Assembly (NCBI RefSeq): GCF_028769735.1
Contig: NC_088176.1
Span: 18,909,501 to 18,973,500, forward strand
DNA: 64,000 nucleotides
Reading direction: 5' to 3'
Source: Zonotrichia leucophrys gambelii
Taxonomy: Eukaryota; Chordata; Aves; Passeriformes; Passerellidae
Made by a program: the position numbers and the translations under genes. A model generated the notes under the pieces. It made no database searches and was not told the origin of the DNA. It saw only the letters and a program-made list of their open reading frames with translations. The stretch's first letter is position 1, and every line of letters starts with the position of its first letter. Of this stretch, positions 49,936-60,156 are shown piece by piece.

Positions 49936-50584
49936 GATCGAGCTGCCTGGAAGACTCTCTCATTCTCTCTCTCTTCTTTTTACTTCATTCCTTCCCGAAG
50001 TTCACCCCCGTAGCCCCCGTGCTCCCGCTCGCAGCCCTCTGTTCACCCAGAGTTGCCCCTCTCGCTGGAGACACGCAAAACGCTGCTTGTGTCGAGCAAC
50101 TCAAACCGGCAGCAGTAGCCCGCAAATCTGAGGGTACAAAGTGTGATTGGGAGGAAAAAAAGAAAGCTGAGGAGACAGCGTTCAGTGAGAGCGTGCTCCC
50201 TATCGTGCTGTTTTTAAATCAAACGGACATGATGATGATGACGATGACAACGGAGTAGTTTGAGGATGTTCTCCTCCTTCTTAGCATCTTATTTACATTG
50301 GTCGTGGGTTCAGGAAAGTCAGCCCTTTCTGTAGCCGGATTTCTATAAAATACTGTGTGTGTTCTGTCAGGGAGAGGTGACACATTGAATTAGTTTTGTT
50401 TGTCCGGTTTTCCTGACTGCGAAGCTCTAGGAGCAGAGACCCAAAGGGAGGCCCTCGGTGCCGCCCTGTCCTGGCGCTGTCCCCCTTCCCCACACCGGCC
50501 CTGTCCCTGCCAGGCCAGCTGTCCCCAAGTGGGCACTGGGCATTCCCGCGCCGGGCTGTGCTCGGGCTTCTACCCGCCTGCCCA
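49936..50584. other. Intergenic DNA, partly CpG-bearing
   Basis: Mixed composition, with a short GATGAT run at 50230-50247 and a GC-rich end at 50440-50580. No gene was recognised. Confidence 0.5.
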
Positions 50585-50960
50585 CCACGGTGACATTCTG
50601 CTGAACGACCAGCGCCACTTGAAAATAAAGGAGAATCGGTGTAATTGCTAAATTAGAGGCATTACTGCATTTGCCAGTTAAAAAAAAAAATCTAATAAAT
50701 ACCCTCTTTCCCCCATTTCCGCGGTTATTTGTAGGTGTGGAGCATACGCTAACAGCAGGGAGAGCTAGGGCGAGCTGTCAGGCTGGAGGAGTTCCCCGCC
50801 ATCCCGGCCGCTTTTTAATTGTGAAAAATTAAAGCTAGGGGCTGCGGTTCCATTGAAAAATAACCAATGAAACCGATGATACTATTGCCCAGGTTAGAGC
50901 TGCGTGGGATGGGACGGTGGGGGAGGGTCGCTTAAATAAGTGTAGCCTAAATATAAATTA
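50585..50960. promoter_or_regulatory. Candidate upstream element
   Basis: Unique sequence with cggtgtaattgctaaattag, gaggcattactgcatttgcc, ctttttaattgtgaaaaat and a CCAAT motif (ataaccaatgaaaccg). TAAT cores are dense and there is no repeat apart from a short A run at 50681-50690. Confidence 0.35.
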
Positions 50961-51059
50961 AATAAGACGGGGGGTCCCGGGCCCAGATCTAACCGCGTGT
51001 GCACACCCCCACTATCGGGGCGAAAAGAATTGACCGTATCTCACCAAGTTGTGTCAATT

Positions 51060-51345
51060 TAGTTCTGCCAAACCCCGAGAGCCGACGGAGGGAGTCCCGC
51101 CGGCTTCGCCTGCCGCCCCCAGCGCCGCGCCGAGGCTGGAGCCGGTCCCGGAGCCCCGCGCAGGGCCGGAGCGGGGGAGGAGGGAGGGGGAGGGCGGGTC
51201 GGGTCGGGCTCTGCCTGCGGGGACTTCCCTGCCAAAGTTTGCCTTCCCCTCACACTTCCCCATCCGGCCGAAAAAGAGCGCCTCGGGGGCCGGGGGGGGG
51301 GCAGGGGGGGGGCAGGGCGGGAGCAGCCCGCAGCACCAATCGGAT
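51060..51345. promoter_or_regulatory. CpG patch with G-rich end
   Basis: CpG-dense sequence followed by long G runs. The open frames on both strands lack domains. Confidence 0.5.
51285..51321 (+). other. Potential G-quadruplex
   Basis: Five G runs of 5, 10, 9, 3 and 3 or more bases are separated by one- or two-base linkers within 37 bases on the + strand. This easily satisfies the four-run quadruplex pattern. Formation in the cell is not shown. Confidence 0.6.
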
Positions 51346-51610
51346 TTATTAATTGATGTATTGAAAAGAAAGATTGATTGACATCTCCTAATGGAAATTA
51401 CAGCCTCACTTTCCTGCTGCACGCTGCCCTCCCGGCTATCCCTTCATAAAGAAACCCTTGAGGCGAAAGGTAGATTTTCATTTAAAGTGCCCCAGTCCTC
51501 AATTTCACAGATTAGATACATTTTAAACACAGACGCACATATTGCAAATTAGAAGCTAATTTAATTATAAATCAAAACTGGGCATAAATCTGCACTCACC
51601 ACAAAGGATC
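51320..51610. promoter_or_regulatory. Candidate upstream element with a PBX/MEIS-like site
   Basis: AT-rich unique sequence starting at the edge of a CpG patch. It contains ggatttattaattgatg, the decamer TGATTGACAT at 51375-51384 (nine of ten bases match the PBX-MEIS/PREP site TGATTGACAG), cctaatggaaattacagcc and gaagctaatttaattataa. This is one of the clearest enhancer-like blocks in the upstream region by motif content. Confidence 0.4.
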
Positions 51611-52474
51611 CATTTAACAGAATGCAACCACCTCCCCTAACCCTGGAAAACTGCCTTGCAGAAATAACACTACATATACATTGCCGAAGTTATGGATTGT
51701 GCACAGTTTAAAGACATCCACGGGAGATATTCTTCCCCACGCTGGGGGAGGGGTAAAGCCCCATGTGTCAGAAATCAGCCTTTCATATGGTGACAATTTC
51801 TCTTTTTCCTAGAGAAAGGAATTCTCCGACAAATAAAAGTTTGCATAGATGTAGAAGGTTGTAATTCTGAACTTACAGGCTAGGAGGGAGTCAGAAGAGG
51901 CAGATTTTTGAAGTCCAGCAGGTCAGGATCAACAACCACTCTCACACACGCACACGCACGCACACACGCACCCACAGAGCCGGGGTTCGTATTGATTGGT
52001 GACGTTTGGTTTGAAAACCTCAGAGAGGAGAGGAAGGAGGAAAGTACCAGGGTCCGAGTGAAGAGAAGGAAAGGCAGGCACCCGGGAACAACGCTCCGCT
52101 CTCTGAAAACCTCCCTCCCTCCCTCTCTCCCTCTGTCCGTCCCTCCATCCCGGTTCCGCTCGCCCTCTCTCCTCTCTGCGTGCCACTCTCCCGCGCCCCC
52201 AGAGTTGCTCTCTGACTCCTCATCCCGCAGGAGCTGCCCAGATGAGGCAGCCAGGGAAACTGGAGGGATTTGGTGTCGGCTCACAGTTCAGTCCTTCCCC
52301 GCCCCCTCCACCTTCCAGTTCCTTTTTATAAGTTAGAATTCTCTACTTCACCCACCCTTCCTTTAATCTCTCTTTCTCTTCCTCCACTATGCTGAGAGAC
52401 CCCCCCCCCTTCTTTCAGCCCCTCCGTTTCCCCGCACACTTCATCCCTCTGCCTCCCCCTCTGTCTTCCTCCTC
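51611..52474. other. Intergenic DNA with CA-rich and CT-rich stretches
   Basis: Includes a CACACGCA-type run at 51940-51972, CCCT repeats at 52112-52150 and a C run at 52401-52410. The 142- and 134-residue frames across it are low-complexity by-products. No gene was seen. Confidence 0.5.
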
Positions 52475-52590
52475 AGAGACAGAAAACTCCGAGGCCATTA
52501 ACAGCTGATGTTAAAGAGGCATGAGTCTTCCTGCCACTTTTTTAATTAGGCGCCTAACTTGAGCTTTGGCGGCTCGAGGGGAAGGGAAGG
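52475..52590. promoter_or_regulatory. Candidate short upstream element
   Basis: Short unique block with ggccattaacagctgatg (including the E-box CAGCTG), gttaaagaggcatgag and ttttttaattaggcgcctaa. Bounded by low-complexity C-rich DNA. Confidence 0.3.
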
Positions 52591-53100
52591 AGCGAGCCCG
52601 TCTTTGCCAATGGCACAGGAGGAGAGAGAGCTAAATTCGCCCGTTTTCCCGGCTTTCCCACAAAGAGGGGAAGGGGGAAGAAAGTTTCCCCACCAACTTA
52701 CGACCAGTTTCTCCTGAAGCCCTGCAGACTCGCATCTTCCCCCGCCCCCCCCCCCGCCGCCGATTCAAGCCCTGCTCCGCAAGCAGGACCCTCCGCGCCC
52801 GGCTGGGCAAGCCCCAGCCCTCACCTGCGGCTCTCGCACGGGGCGGAGGGGCCGCGCCAGGTCCTTTGTTGGTGCGTTTCCAGCCTTTGTTTAGCGGTGG
52901 AAACGAGCCTGCCTTCCCCGACCCAGCTCCCGGCGCATCCCATCCGACCGGAGAGCCGTCCGTGGCGGAGGGAAGCGGGGGCAGGAGCAGGGCTCACAAC
53001 GGGGCTTGGGAAGCACTGCCAGAAACGCAACCGCGGCAACTTTCTCTGGGGGGGGGGGATTTGTGTGTGCACAGAAATTGTTAGGGCTCAGCTTGGCAGG
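52591..53100. other. GC-leaning intergenic DNA with C and G runs
   Basis: Contains a C-rich run at 52741-52757 and a G run at 53050-53059, with moderate CpG. No gene was recognised. Confidence 0.5.
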
Positions 53101-53440
53101 AAAGAAGGGAAGGGAAGGGAAGGGAAGGGAAAGGAAAGGAAAGGAAAGGAAAGGAAAGGAAAGGAAAAAGGAAAGGAAAGGAAAGGAAAGAGGAAAGGAA
53201 AGGAAAGGAAAGGAAAGGGGAGGAAAGGAAAGGAAAGGAAAGGAAAGGAAAGGAAAGGAAAGGAAAGGAAAAGGAAAGGAAAGGAAAGGAAAGGAAAGGA
53301 AAAAAGAAAGAAGGAAAGGAAAGGAAAGGAAAGGAAAGGAAAGGAAAGGAAAGGAAAGGAAAGGAAAGGAAAGGAAAGGAAAGGAAAGGAAAGGAAAGGA
53401 AAGGAAAGGAAAGGAAAGGAAAGGAAAGGAAAGGAAAGGA
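53101..53440 (+). repeat. AGGAA pentanucleotide microsatellite
   Basis: It starts as GGGAA units (53107-53130) and then becomes a long AAAGG/AGGAA array with a few insertions (around 53166, 53190, 53218, 53272, 53300-53312). The + strand is all purine. Frames on both strands are open, giving Lys-Gly-Glu-Arg peptides on + and Leu-Ser-Phe-Pro peptides on -, and are not genes. Confidence 0.98.
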
Positions 53441-53526
53441 AGGAAGGAAGGAAGGAAGGAAGGAAGGAAGGAAGGAAGGAAGGAAGGAAGGAAGGAAGGA
53501 AGGAAGGAAGGAAGGAAGGAAGGAAG
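53441..53526 (+). repeat. AAGG tetranucleotide microsatellite joined to the AGGAA array
   Basis: About 20 uniform AAGG units directly follow the pentanucleotide array. The clean change of unit length suggests a one-base deletion that was then amplified by slippage. Confidence 0.98.
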
Positions 53527-53639
53527 TCTCGAGACATATCCATCACTTTCTAGTGCATGTGTGAAGAAGTCTGCTTCCAACTTCCCCCACCGGCCCTGCG
53601 GAGGGAGTGGAGCGAAGCAGTCGCCCCTCTCCCCGGCGG

Positions 53640-54000
53640 GTCTTTCTGTGCGATCATTTTTGGAGATGTGAATCCCAGGCAGTCATTACCACACTTTGGC
53701 CCCTCTGACTGCTGGAATTACCCTTTCCGGGGACTTTAATGGGCAAGCCATAGGGTTTTTCGCTGATCCGCAGCAGTTTTCGCTGCCTCCCCGTTTTTAT
53801 GGGTGTATTATAGTTAGGGGTTATATAAATGTTTTTGCGTGTGATAACTGTAAATCCTAACATTTGCAAATCGCCCTGAGGCAAACTAACCTTGGACGGG
53901 CAGATAGAGGGAGGGAGGATCTCCCACTACTGCTGATTAAAAGGAGCCTTTAATAAGCGTCTAATTCACTCCTCGGGAGTTTTATGGAGAAATTACAGGA
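53640..54000. promoter_or_regulatory. Candidate upstream element downstream of the AGGAA repeat
   Basis: Unique sequence with aatcccaggcagtcattacc, ggactttaatgggcaagcc, ctgctgattaaaagg and gtctaattcactcctcgg. The mixture of TAAT cores with occasional CpG resembles the other candidate elements. Confidence 0.3.
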
Positions 54001-54001
54001 C

Positions 54002-54023
54002 AAAAAAAAAAAAAAAAAAAAAG
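54002..54023 (+). repeat. Poly-A tract
   Basis: An uninterrupted run of about 22 A. No retroposed gene body was recognised upstream of it. Confidence 0.9.
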
Positions 54024-54189
54024 ACGTCTCCAGCGTGGCGGGGAGGAGGAGGCAGTAGAGGGGGTTCCCACGCCTCTACCCCAGAGGCAGCCCAGGGCAA
54101 AGCCAAGAGACAGCTGGGCCTTGCCAGTGGCTCAGTCTCCTATCACGAAAGAGGCAGGGTTCACATCTGGGCCAGTTCGTTTTTGGGTC

Positions 54190-54640
54190 AGAGGAGCAAC
54201 ACGAAACCCCCTGCCCTCACCCCCGCTCCGCCGCTCCGGGGCAAAGAAATGAGCAGGCAAAGACCAGAGGGGCTCTGGGACTGCGGGACAGACAAACGGA
54301 GAGATGGGTGGCAGGAGCTTTGTAGTGAGCGGGCGAAGCCGGCCCGGGCAGGCCGCCTCGACGGGAAACAGCTCTGGAGACCCCACTTGCAGCGGGGGCT
54401 CCTCCAGTCCGCACTGGGTGCGATGTTCGGGGGCAGGGACGGACCGAGAGCCCAGCTCGGTGCTGGGAGCCATGGTTCCGCTGCCTGCCGGCCTGCTTAG
54501 GGTGGGAAGGGGCAGGCTGGGGCGGGCTGTGCTGAGGCCGCCCCTGCCTCCATATGTCTATGGCCCGGGAGGCTTGGAGACTCGCCCCAGCTCCGGCCGT
54601 CCCGGTGCGCTGAGAGGCGGCTTTGTTGCAGAAGTGTCTC
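54190..54640. promoter_or_regulatory. CpG island
   Basis: GC-rich with frequent CpG. Open frames exist on both strands but are compositional and carry no recognisable domain. It is part of the chain of CpG patches upstream of PAX2. Confidence 0.5.
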
Positions 54641-54659
54641 TTCACATTGTTGGTTCTCC

Positions 54660-54750
54660 TCCCCCCCCTTCCACTCTTTCTTTTTTTTTTTTTCTTTTTA
54701 TTCTTTTTTTTCCCCCTTTCCTTTTTTTTTTCTTTTTTTTTCCCCCTCAA
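54660..54750 (+). repeat. T/C-rich low-complexity tract
   Basis: About 90 bases of almost pure pyrimidine made of runs of T interrupted by C clusters. Frames crossing it give poly-Phe peptides on + and Lys-rich peptides on -. Confidence 0.9.
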
Positions 54751-54939
54751 TGAGGCTGCAAAAGGTCTTCGGCTTGTCTCGTTTTTGTGGCAAACGCTCT
54801 CTTGTAAAGAGGAGAGGTTAAAGTGTCGGTGACTGAATAAAGAGCAGCACACGTGGGCTATTACCATTCAGGGCAAACAAATGCAGAGAAGGGAAAAGCC
54901 AGCAGCAGGCAGGGCGAGGGGGGAGCGCAGCCCCCCGGT

Positions 54940-55539
54940 ACACACACGCACCCGCCCCGCTGGCAGGGCCCGGCCGCCGGCCTCCGCGCGGCCCCGGCGT
55001 CCCCCAGACATGCAACCCACCCATGGCTCACAAAAGAGCTAGAGAAAGAGAGAGGGGGAGACATGAGGGGGTCTTAGATGGGAAAAAAAAGAAAGTAGCT
55101 TTAGGGGGAATGTGCTGTGGAGTGTGAAATTGCAGCCCGTGGTGCTCCATATTGTACCAGAAGCTCTCCAAAAACTCATCCTCCAACGTGACCAGAGGTG
55201 CTTAGAGGGGGAGAAAGAGGGAGAGGGGAAGAGGGGCTCGGAGACACAGGGGGAGGGGGAGGATGGGGGTCTTTTATTCTTTTCGCGCCCTCTTTCTTAC
55301 TTCGTTTAAAACCTAAACTTTATGTTTATTTGCTAAGCTCGACCACCAAGAGCAATCTCGGCTCTTCTGGGCAGAGCGGCTGGGGGGCACGGGGAGGAGC
55401 AGCCGGACGCTGGCTGCCTCCCCCCGCCCTGCCGGGCCCTACGCACCCTTCGGAAATCTCCCGCAGCTTCGGTCCTGTTTCCATGTCTCCACGCTACTGC
55501 TGGCGCCTCCGCCCTGCCCCATCAGCCGCTCCCCTCCGG
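54940..55539. other. CpG-rich patches separated by purine-rich DNA
   Basis: A short CpG patch lies at 54940-55010, G/A-rich sequence (AGAGAGGGGG-type) at 55030-55290, and a second CpG patch at 55365-55530. No gene was recognised. Confidence 0.5.
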
Positions 55540-56399
55540 TATGATCAGACCACAGCACCCATACAGCGAAGATGTGCACACCCCTTCCATCTGGGTGCTC
55601 GTTGACGAGAGGCAGCGAGAAATCTCAGGCCAGAATCATCCTCTCCTCAGACAAAGCACCCAAAAAGTCGTCCAGGAATGTTTTTGCAAAGTGTCCCCTT
55701 CCTTGAAGATCTCTCTGACACACACATACCGACTACTTCCCTTAAATGCTCGTATCTTTGGGCAGGGAAGATGTGTTATAATTTTTTTCCTCTATCTTTT
55801 TGCAGACAGGGATTTCGCCACTGACTTTCTCAGTGTGAGAGTTAACTTAGTTGACGCAGAAACTATGTGTCACAAAAACACACCTAGACGGTCAGTGTAG
55901 ATTTATTCTGTGAATTCTTAAATGTGATGTTGAGAATATTAAGGGTTGAGCTAAATCCCCTCCAAACTACCAACATTTAGGCTGTAAGCGTTAGCACAGT
56001 TGACAAGATGAAGAAGGCAGACAGGATGTGGAGCCGAGAACTTAGCGGCATCTCCATGGTGTAAATTCAAAAGTTCTACCTCTGCAGCACACCGTCCTGC
56101 ATCCTGTGGCCATAGGTCGCGTTTAGCTGTTTTTCAGCATAAGTGGCTACAGACAGCCCGTAGAAACCAGGGAGCCACCGCGGGCGCAAGCCCTGGCTCT
56201 GGAGCCAACTGCGGTGGCAGGCACAAGCGCTTGCTCCAGGCCTGGGCCCTCCGAGGGGCTCCCCCCTCCGCCCGACCCCTATTGTTCCGGGCACGGCGCC
56301 CTTCCCGAGCCGAGAGAGGAGCAGGGGGAGCAGTTTCGACAGCAGCGTCTGTAGAATCGGGCTCCCAGGGACGGCAGGCTAGGGAAGCCAAGGCGGCTC
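55540..56399. promoter_or_regulatory. Mixed unique block with a CpG-rich end
   Basis: Positions 55740-55990 are AT-leaning unique sequence with ttatttttttcc-like and ttagttgacgcag motifs. Positions 56160-56400 become CpG-rich. Small frames here show no protein similarity that I recognise. It is treated as upstream PAX2 DNA, with candidate regulatory content in the first part. Confidence 0.25.
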
Positions 56400-56640
56400 G
56401 GGAGAACTCCAATGACTTCGAAGGGAAGCTGACAGGACCCTCGAGGTTATGTGTATTGGAACCAAGGGTGGGAAACAGGATCAATGGAGAAGATTTCGAC
56501 TTGATCAGATGGAGAAAGCCGGCTAATGAAGCAGATCGAAAGATGGCTATCATTGTAACTCCCCCAAAAGTTTATTTTTCTTGAAATTTCCGCAGAGAGG
56601 CGGCCGTCTCTTTTGAAGTGTAAATGTTTCTAGCTCGGGG
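56400..56640. promoter_or_regulatory. Candidate upstream element about 4 kb from PAX2 ATG
   Basis: Non-repetitive sequence with ccggctaatgaagcagatcg and gatggctatcattgtaac. It sits between CpG-rich DNA and the microsatellite. Mouse Pax2 enhancers for the midbrain-hindbrain boundary are known a few kilobases upstream, so this is a reasonable place to look for a counterpart. The assignment is positional only. Confidence 0.3.
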
Positions 56641-56924
56641 GAAGACGGGCGGGGGAGAAGGCTGGGTTAGAGAAGAAGGGGGAGATCCTCAGATTCTCTT
56701 TGAGAAAAAGAAATAAAAGCAGGAGCTAAAAAAAGGAAAACCAAGGCAAAGCAAAGCAAAGAGATTAGAAAAAAAGAAAAGAATAATCTAAAGTGGAGAG
56801 GGAAATAAGCACACAGGGCTCGTGAAGTGGAATAGATGGGAAGCCCTGGGAGTGGAAAGAGGCCCGTGGTGTTGGCCTCGCCCAGTCCCTCAGGGCACAC
56901 GGCAGTGCCCGGGGGCGCGCAGAC
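56641..56924. other. Purine-rich intergenic sequence
   Basis: A-rich and AAAG/CAAAG-rich low-complexity sequence (56700-56790), then moderately GC-rich DNA. Nothing recognisable was seen. Confidence 0.5.
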
Positions 56925-57000
56925 AGCTCGGTATTTTTAATTCTAGTTGGCAGAAATTGTTCAGTGGATTTAAATGTTGACAAAGCAACACTTCTAGGAA
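56925..57000. promoter_or_regulatory. Candidate short upstream element
   Basis: A short AT-rich unique block (gtatttttaattctagttgg, ggatttaaatgttgacaaag) lies about 3.5 kb upstream of the PAX2 ATG. It falls in the distance range where mouse Pax2 midbrain-hindbrain enhancers are reported, but no homology has been shown. Confidence 0.25.
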
Positions 57001-57072
57001 GTCTACTGTGGGAAGGGGTACCAGGTGATATTTTGTTATGTGTGGTGGGGGAAGGGGACAGCAAGTGGAGAG

Positions 57073-57370
57073 CCTTCCCTTCCCTTCCCTTCCCTTCCCT
57101 TCCCTTCCCTTCCCTTCCCTTCCCTTCCCTTCCCTTCCCTTCCCTTCCCTTCCCTTCCCTTCCCTTCCCTTCCCTTCCCTTCCCTTCCCTTCCCTTCCCT
57201 TCCCTTCCCTTCCCTTCCCTTCCCTTCCCTTCCCTTCCCTTCCCTTCCCTTCCCTTCCCTTCCCTTCCCTTCCCTTCCCTTCCTTCCCTTCCTTCCCTTC
57301 CTTCCCTTCCCTTCCCTTCCCTTCCCTTCCCTTCCCTTCCCTTCCCTTCCCTTCCCTTCCCTTCCCTTTC
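57073..57370 (+). repeat. CCTTC pentanucleotide microsatellite, about 300 bp
   Basis: A nearly perfect (CCTTC)n array. The only irregular section is at 57278-57306, where four-base CTTC units alternate with five-base units. All three frames are open and give Pro-Ser-Leu-Phe repeats that are not proteins. The + strand is all pyrimidine. Confidence 0.98.
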
Positions 57371-57699
57371 AGAAAGCCGTCTTGTTCTACCAGGCTCAGG
57401 GCTCCCCGGTTTACACGGGTTACCTCCCTAAGTGGGATTCAGGCTTCGTGTCGCAGAGTGCTCATTTTTTGTATTTCTCGAGCCTGCTATTCCTGTCTTT
57501 CTTCTCAGTGATATGGGAAAATAGTGAAGAAACTAAGGCAAAATACATTATCGGGAAGAGGTTTGAGATTCGCCGGCTGCCCCAGACCACCACCAAGCTG
57601 TTATCTCCTCACTGTGCAATCGTCAGCTCCAAAGGCTCGGAGCATCTCTGAGAGAGGGTCCATGAACTCACCAAGCGTTAGTGCAGGCGCAGGAGCTCC

Positions 57700-58560
57700 T
57701 TTCCACCCGGCATTGCCGGGGGCTCCTGCCCGCACCTCCCGCTCTGCCTTCGGCTCGGCTGAGCGCCTGAGCGCGGGGCAGTGGGGGCTGCCAGGGGCGG
57801 AAGGGAGCAAGGCCGGGGGTGACTGCTGGAGGACCAGAAGCGACCTAGACCGGTCGGTGACGGAGAGTTGTGACAGGGCTGTTTCCAGCCACGGGCAGCG
57901 CGGGAGGCGCCGAGCGGCGGGAGGGGTTCCCGGCAGTGGCGATAAGCGGGCTCCCGGCCCCGCCGTGACCAGGAGACTCTGCTGCCGGGGGGACTCGACA
58001 GCCACCGTTGTCTCACCGACAGACACGCAGGGGCCGTGCCGGGCCGTGCCGGGCCGTGCCGGGGATCCCTGCGGGATGGCGGTGGCCCGGGCCCGCCGCC
58101 GGCTCCTCTCCGCTCCGCCAAGCGACCGGAGGGCTCCATCTAGAGGCCACCGTGGGCAGCGCCGCCGCCCGCACCTGAGCCCGGCCGCCGCTCAGGCGCT
58201 GCGCGGGGCGGTCCCGCCGCGGCCGGGCCCGGGCCGGGCCGGGAGCGCTGCTGAGGGCCCTGCCGGCTGGGCGAGCTGCGGCCGGCGGGTCAGAGCCGCG
58301 GGGAGCGGGGCAGCCCGGCCCGGCAGCGGGGCAGCCCGCGGGAAGCGGCGGCCGCCCCCAGTTTGGCGCTCGGCGGGAGCTCCCCGGGAGAGACAGAGCC
58401 GTGCCTCTGCGTTCGCCGGGCGGGCGGCAGCGCAGATCCCGAGCGGGCAGGGCAGAGCCCCTAGTCCCGTGGAAAGTCCACCCTGTGCTGGAGCTGCTGG
58501 CAGGGGCGGGCAGGGCCGCCTCAGCCGCGCCTGCCCGCAGCTCAAACCCGCAGTCACCGA
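57700..58560. promoter_or_regulatory. CpG island about 2-3 kb upstream of PAX2 exon 1
   Basis: Very high GC and CpG density, including the decamer GGGCCGTGCC three times in tandem at 58031-58060. A 388-codon frame (57524-58690) is open here, but it is arginine-, alanine-, glycine- and proline-rich with no domain, as expected when a GC-rich island lacks stop codons. I take it as non-coding. It may be a proximal promoter or CpG-shore element of PAX2, or the start of an unannotated non-coding transcript. Confidence 0.7.
58031..58060. repeat. 10-bp tandem repeat, three copies
   Basis: GGGCCGTGCC is repeated three times without a mismatch, inside the CpG island. Confidence 0.9.
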
Positions 58561-58569
58561 GGACTCACT

Positions 58570-59060
58570 TCCATGTAATCCCCGTGGCATAACAAAAAAA
58601 ATTCTTTTCCAAATCATCCCTTTTTTTGCACACAAGGGAAAGAGAGAGAGGAGAGAGAAAGATAAAACATCAGCTGAAGTGCCAAAATGATTTATGAGAC
58701 AGTGAAAAATATTTCATAAAGATCTCTCAGACATTCTTTACTTAAAGCGGTTAGGGGAAAAAAAGGGGGGGAGCGGTTTTGTGACAGATAAGCAGAGGGA
58801 TGGGGAAGAATGAAGGAAGAAAAGAGAAGGAAGTATATTTCAGGTGGTAGTAAACTCTCAAATCTGAAAATCAAAATTGAGCTCACAGCAATTTCTGTCT
58901 TGCCTTTTTGCCCCTGGTTATTACCCTAAGAAGGTGTTTCTTACTTGCTCTATATTTCTCTGCTAAGTCAAAGCCATGTCTATTTTAGCAGTAATAAACT
59001 GCTACAATAAGAAGACTTATTTGTAAAATAATTTAAATAATTTTAAAATCCCACTCTAAC
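58570..59060. promoter_or_regulatory. Candidate proximal upstream element
   Basis: The sequence switches abruptly from the CpG island to AT-rich unique DNA, with blocks such as aaaatgatttatgagacag, attttagcagtaataaactg and aaataatttaaataatttt. It lies just upstream of the promoter island. Similar AT-rich blocks occur all along the upstream region. Function is inferred only. Confidence 0.25.
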
Positions 59061-59529
59061 ATAAAAAAAATAAAAATTGAGAGAGAGAGGGGGAGAGAAG
59101 CAGCAGAGATGTGGTAAGTGTGAGGTTGGATTTGCTGTTATTTCTCCAAATGTATGTGAGGGGAAACTTTGCAATGACTGAAACGGGCCTAATCTCTTGG
59201 TTTAAAGAGGTGCGAGAAGCTTGCTTGCTCTTTCGTTCTGTCTCGTTCTTTCTCTCTGTCTGGTCTCTATTTATATTTCTTTCTTTTCCTTCTTTATACA
59301 TTCCTCTCTTTCTGTCTCTCTCCTTTTTCTTTTCCTCCGTCTCTCCCCCTCACCTCCTTTCTTTCTTTCTCCCACACTAAGCCGCACACCACGGAAGCCT
59401 TGATGTGTATCGAATCCCCCTCCTGTCCCGCTTTACACCGAGTAAAGTCTCCGGTAAAAAAACGCGGAGCGTGAGAAGGGAGGTGAAACTAGCAAGGCGT
59501 GTGTGCTTGTGTTAAATAAGGGAGTTAAG
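59061..59529. other. CT-rich stretch before the promoter island
   Basis: A GA-rich run (59078-59098) is followed by ordinary unique sequence and then a long pyrimidine-rich stretch with TCTTTC and TCTCTG variants at 59228-59372. Small frames across it encode only Leu/Phe/Ser-rich low-complexity peptides. No gene was seen. Confidence 0.6.
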
Positions 59530-60041
59530 GATCCTGGGCCGCAAGTGACAACAAAGCGGGGCTCCCGTCCGTTCCCGGGGCCGGGCAGGGGCGCCGCCGC
59601 CCCGCACACGCACGGCCCGGGGCGCTCCGGAGCGAGCGGCCGGGGCTCCCCCGCCGCCGGTCCCGCAGGCGAGGCCCCCCCCGCGCCGAGCGCCGCCGGC
59701 CCGGCCCTCCTCTCTCTCCTCTCCTCTCCCCTCTCCTCTCCTCTCCTGGCCGCGCTCGGCTCGGCGCGCTGGCGAATCAGAGAGTGTCGGAATCTATTGC
59801 CTTTGTCTGACAAGTCATCCATCTCCGGGGAGGCGGGCGGGGGGCTGAGGGCGCTGCGGCTTTTAGAGAGACACACACCGGGAGCGGAGGCTCCAGTCTC
59901 CGGCCCCGGCTTCTCGCAAGCACTTCCCACCTCGGGCGAAAGTCCGCCGGGCGCCGGATCCGCCGCCTGGCCGAGAGGAGGGGTCGCGCCCGCCCGCCGC
60001 TCGCCGCTTTCCCGGGGATTGCTACTCTGCTCTGAACTTAA

Positions 60042-60050
60042 ATGAACTAG
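60042..60050 (+). other. Minimal upstream ORF in PAX2 leader
   Basis: ATG AAC TAG, a two-codon upstream ORF about 420 bases before the PAX2 start. It can act on translation only if transcription starts upstream of it, which is likely but unproven. Confidence 0.45.
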
Positions 60051-60156
60051 CCCCGGACCGCGGGAGGAGGAGGAGGGAGAGCCGCGTCCTCCTGCGCCTT
60101 CAGCCGCCTGGCCGCCGGCCGCACCTTGCTCCGGCACCCCCTCCCCGCCGCCGGGG

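Noticed and set aside
52891..53671. Frames of 218-229 residues through the AGGAA/AAGG repeat
   Set aside because: They are pure translations of a microsatellite.
56964..57651. Frames of 155-208 residues through the CCTTC repeat
   Set aside because: They are Pro-Ser-Leu-Phe peptides from a microsatellite open in all three frames.
57524..58690. 388-codon open frame on the + strand
   Set aside because: It lies in a CpG island. It is Arg/Ala/Gly/Pro-rich without any domain, other frames are open too, and it begins in the flank of a microsatellite. Stop-poor GC-rich DNA explains it.
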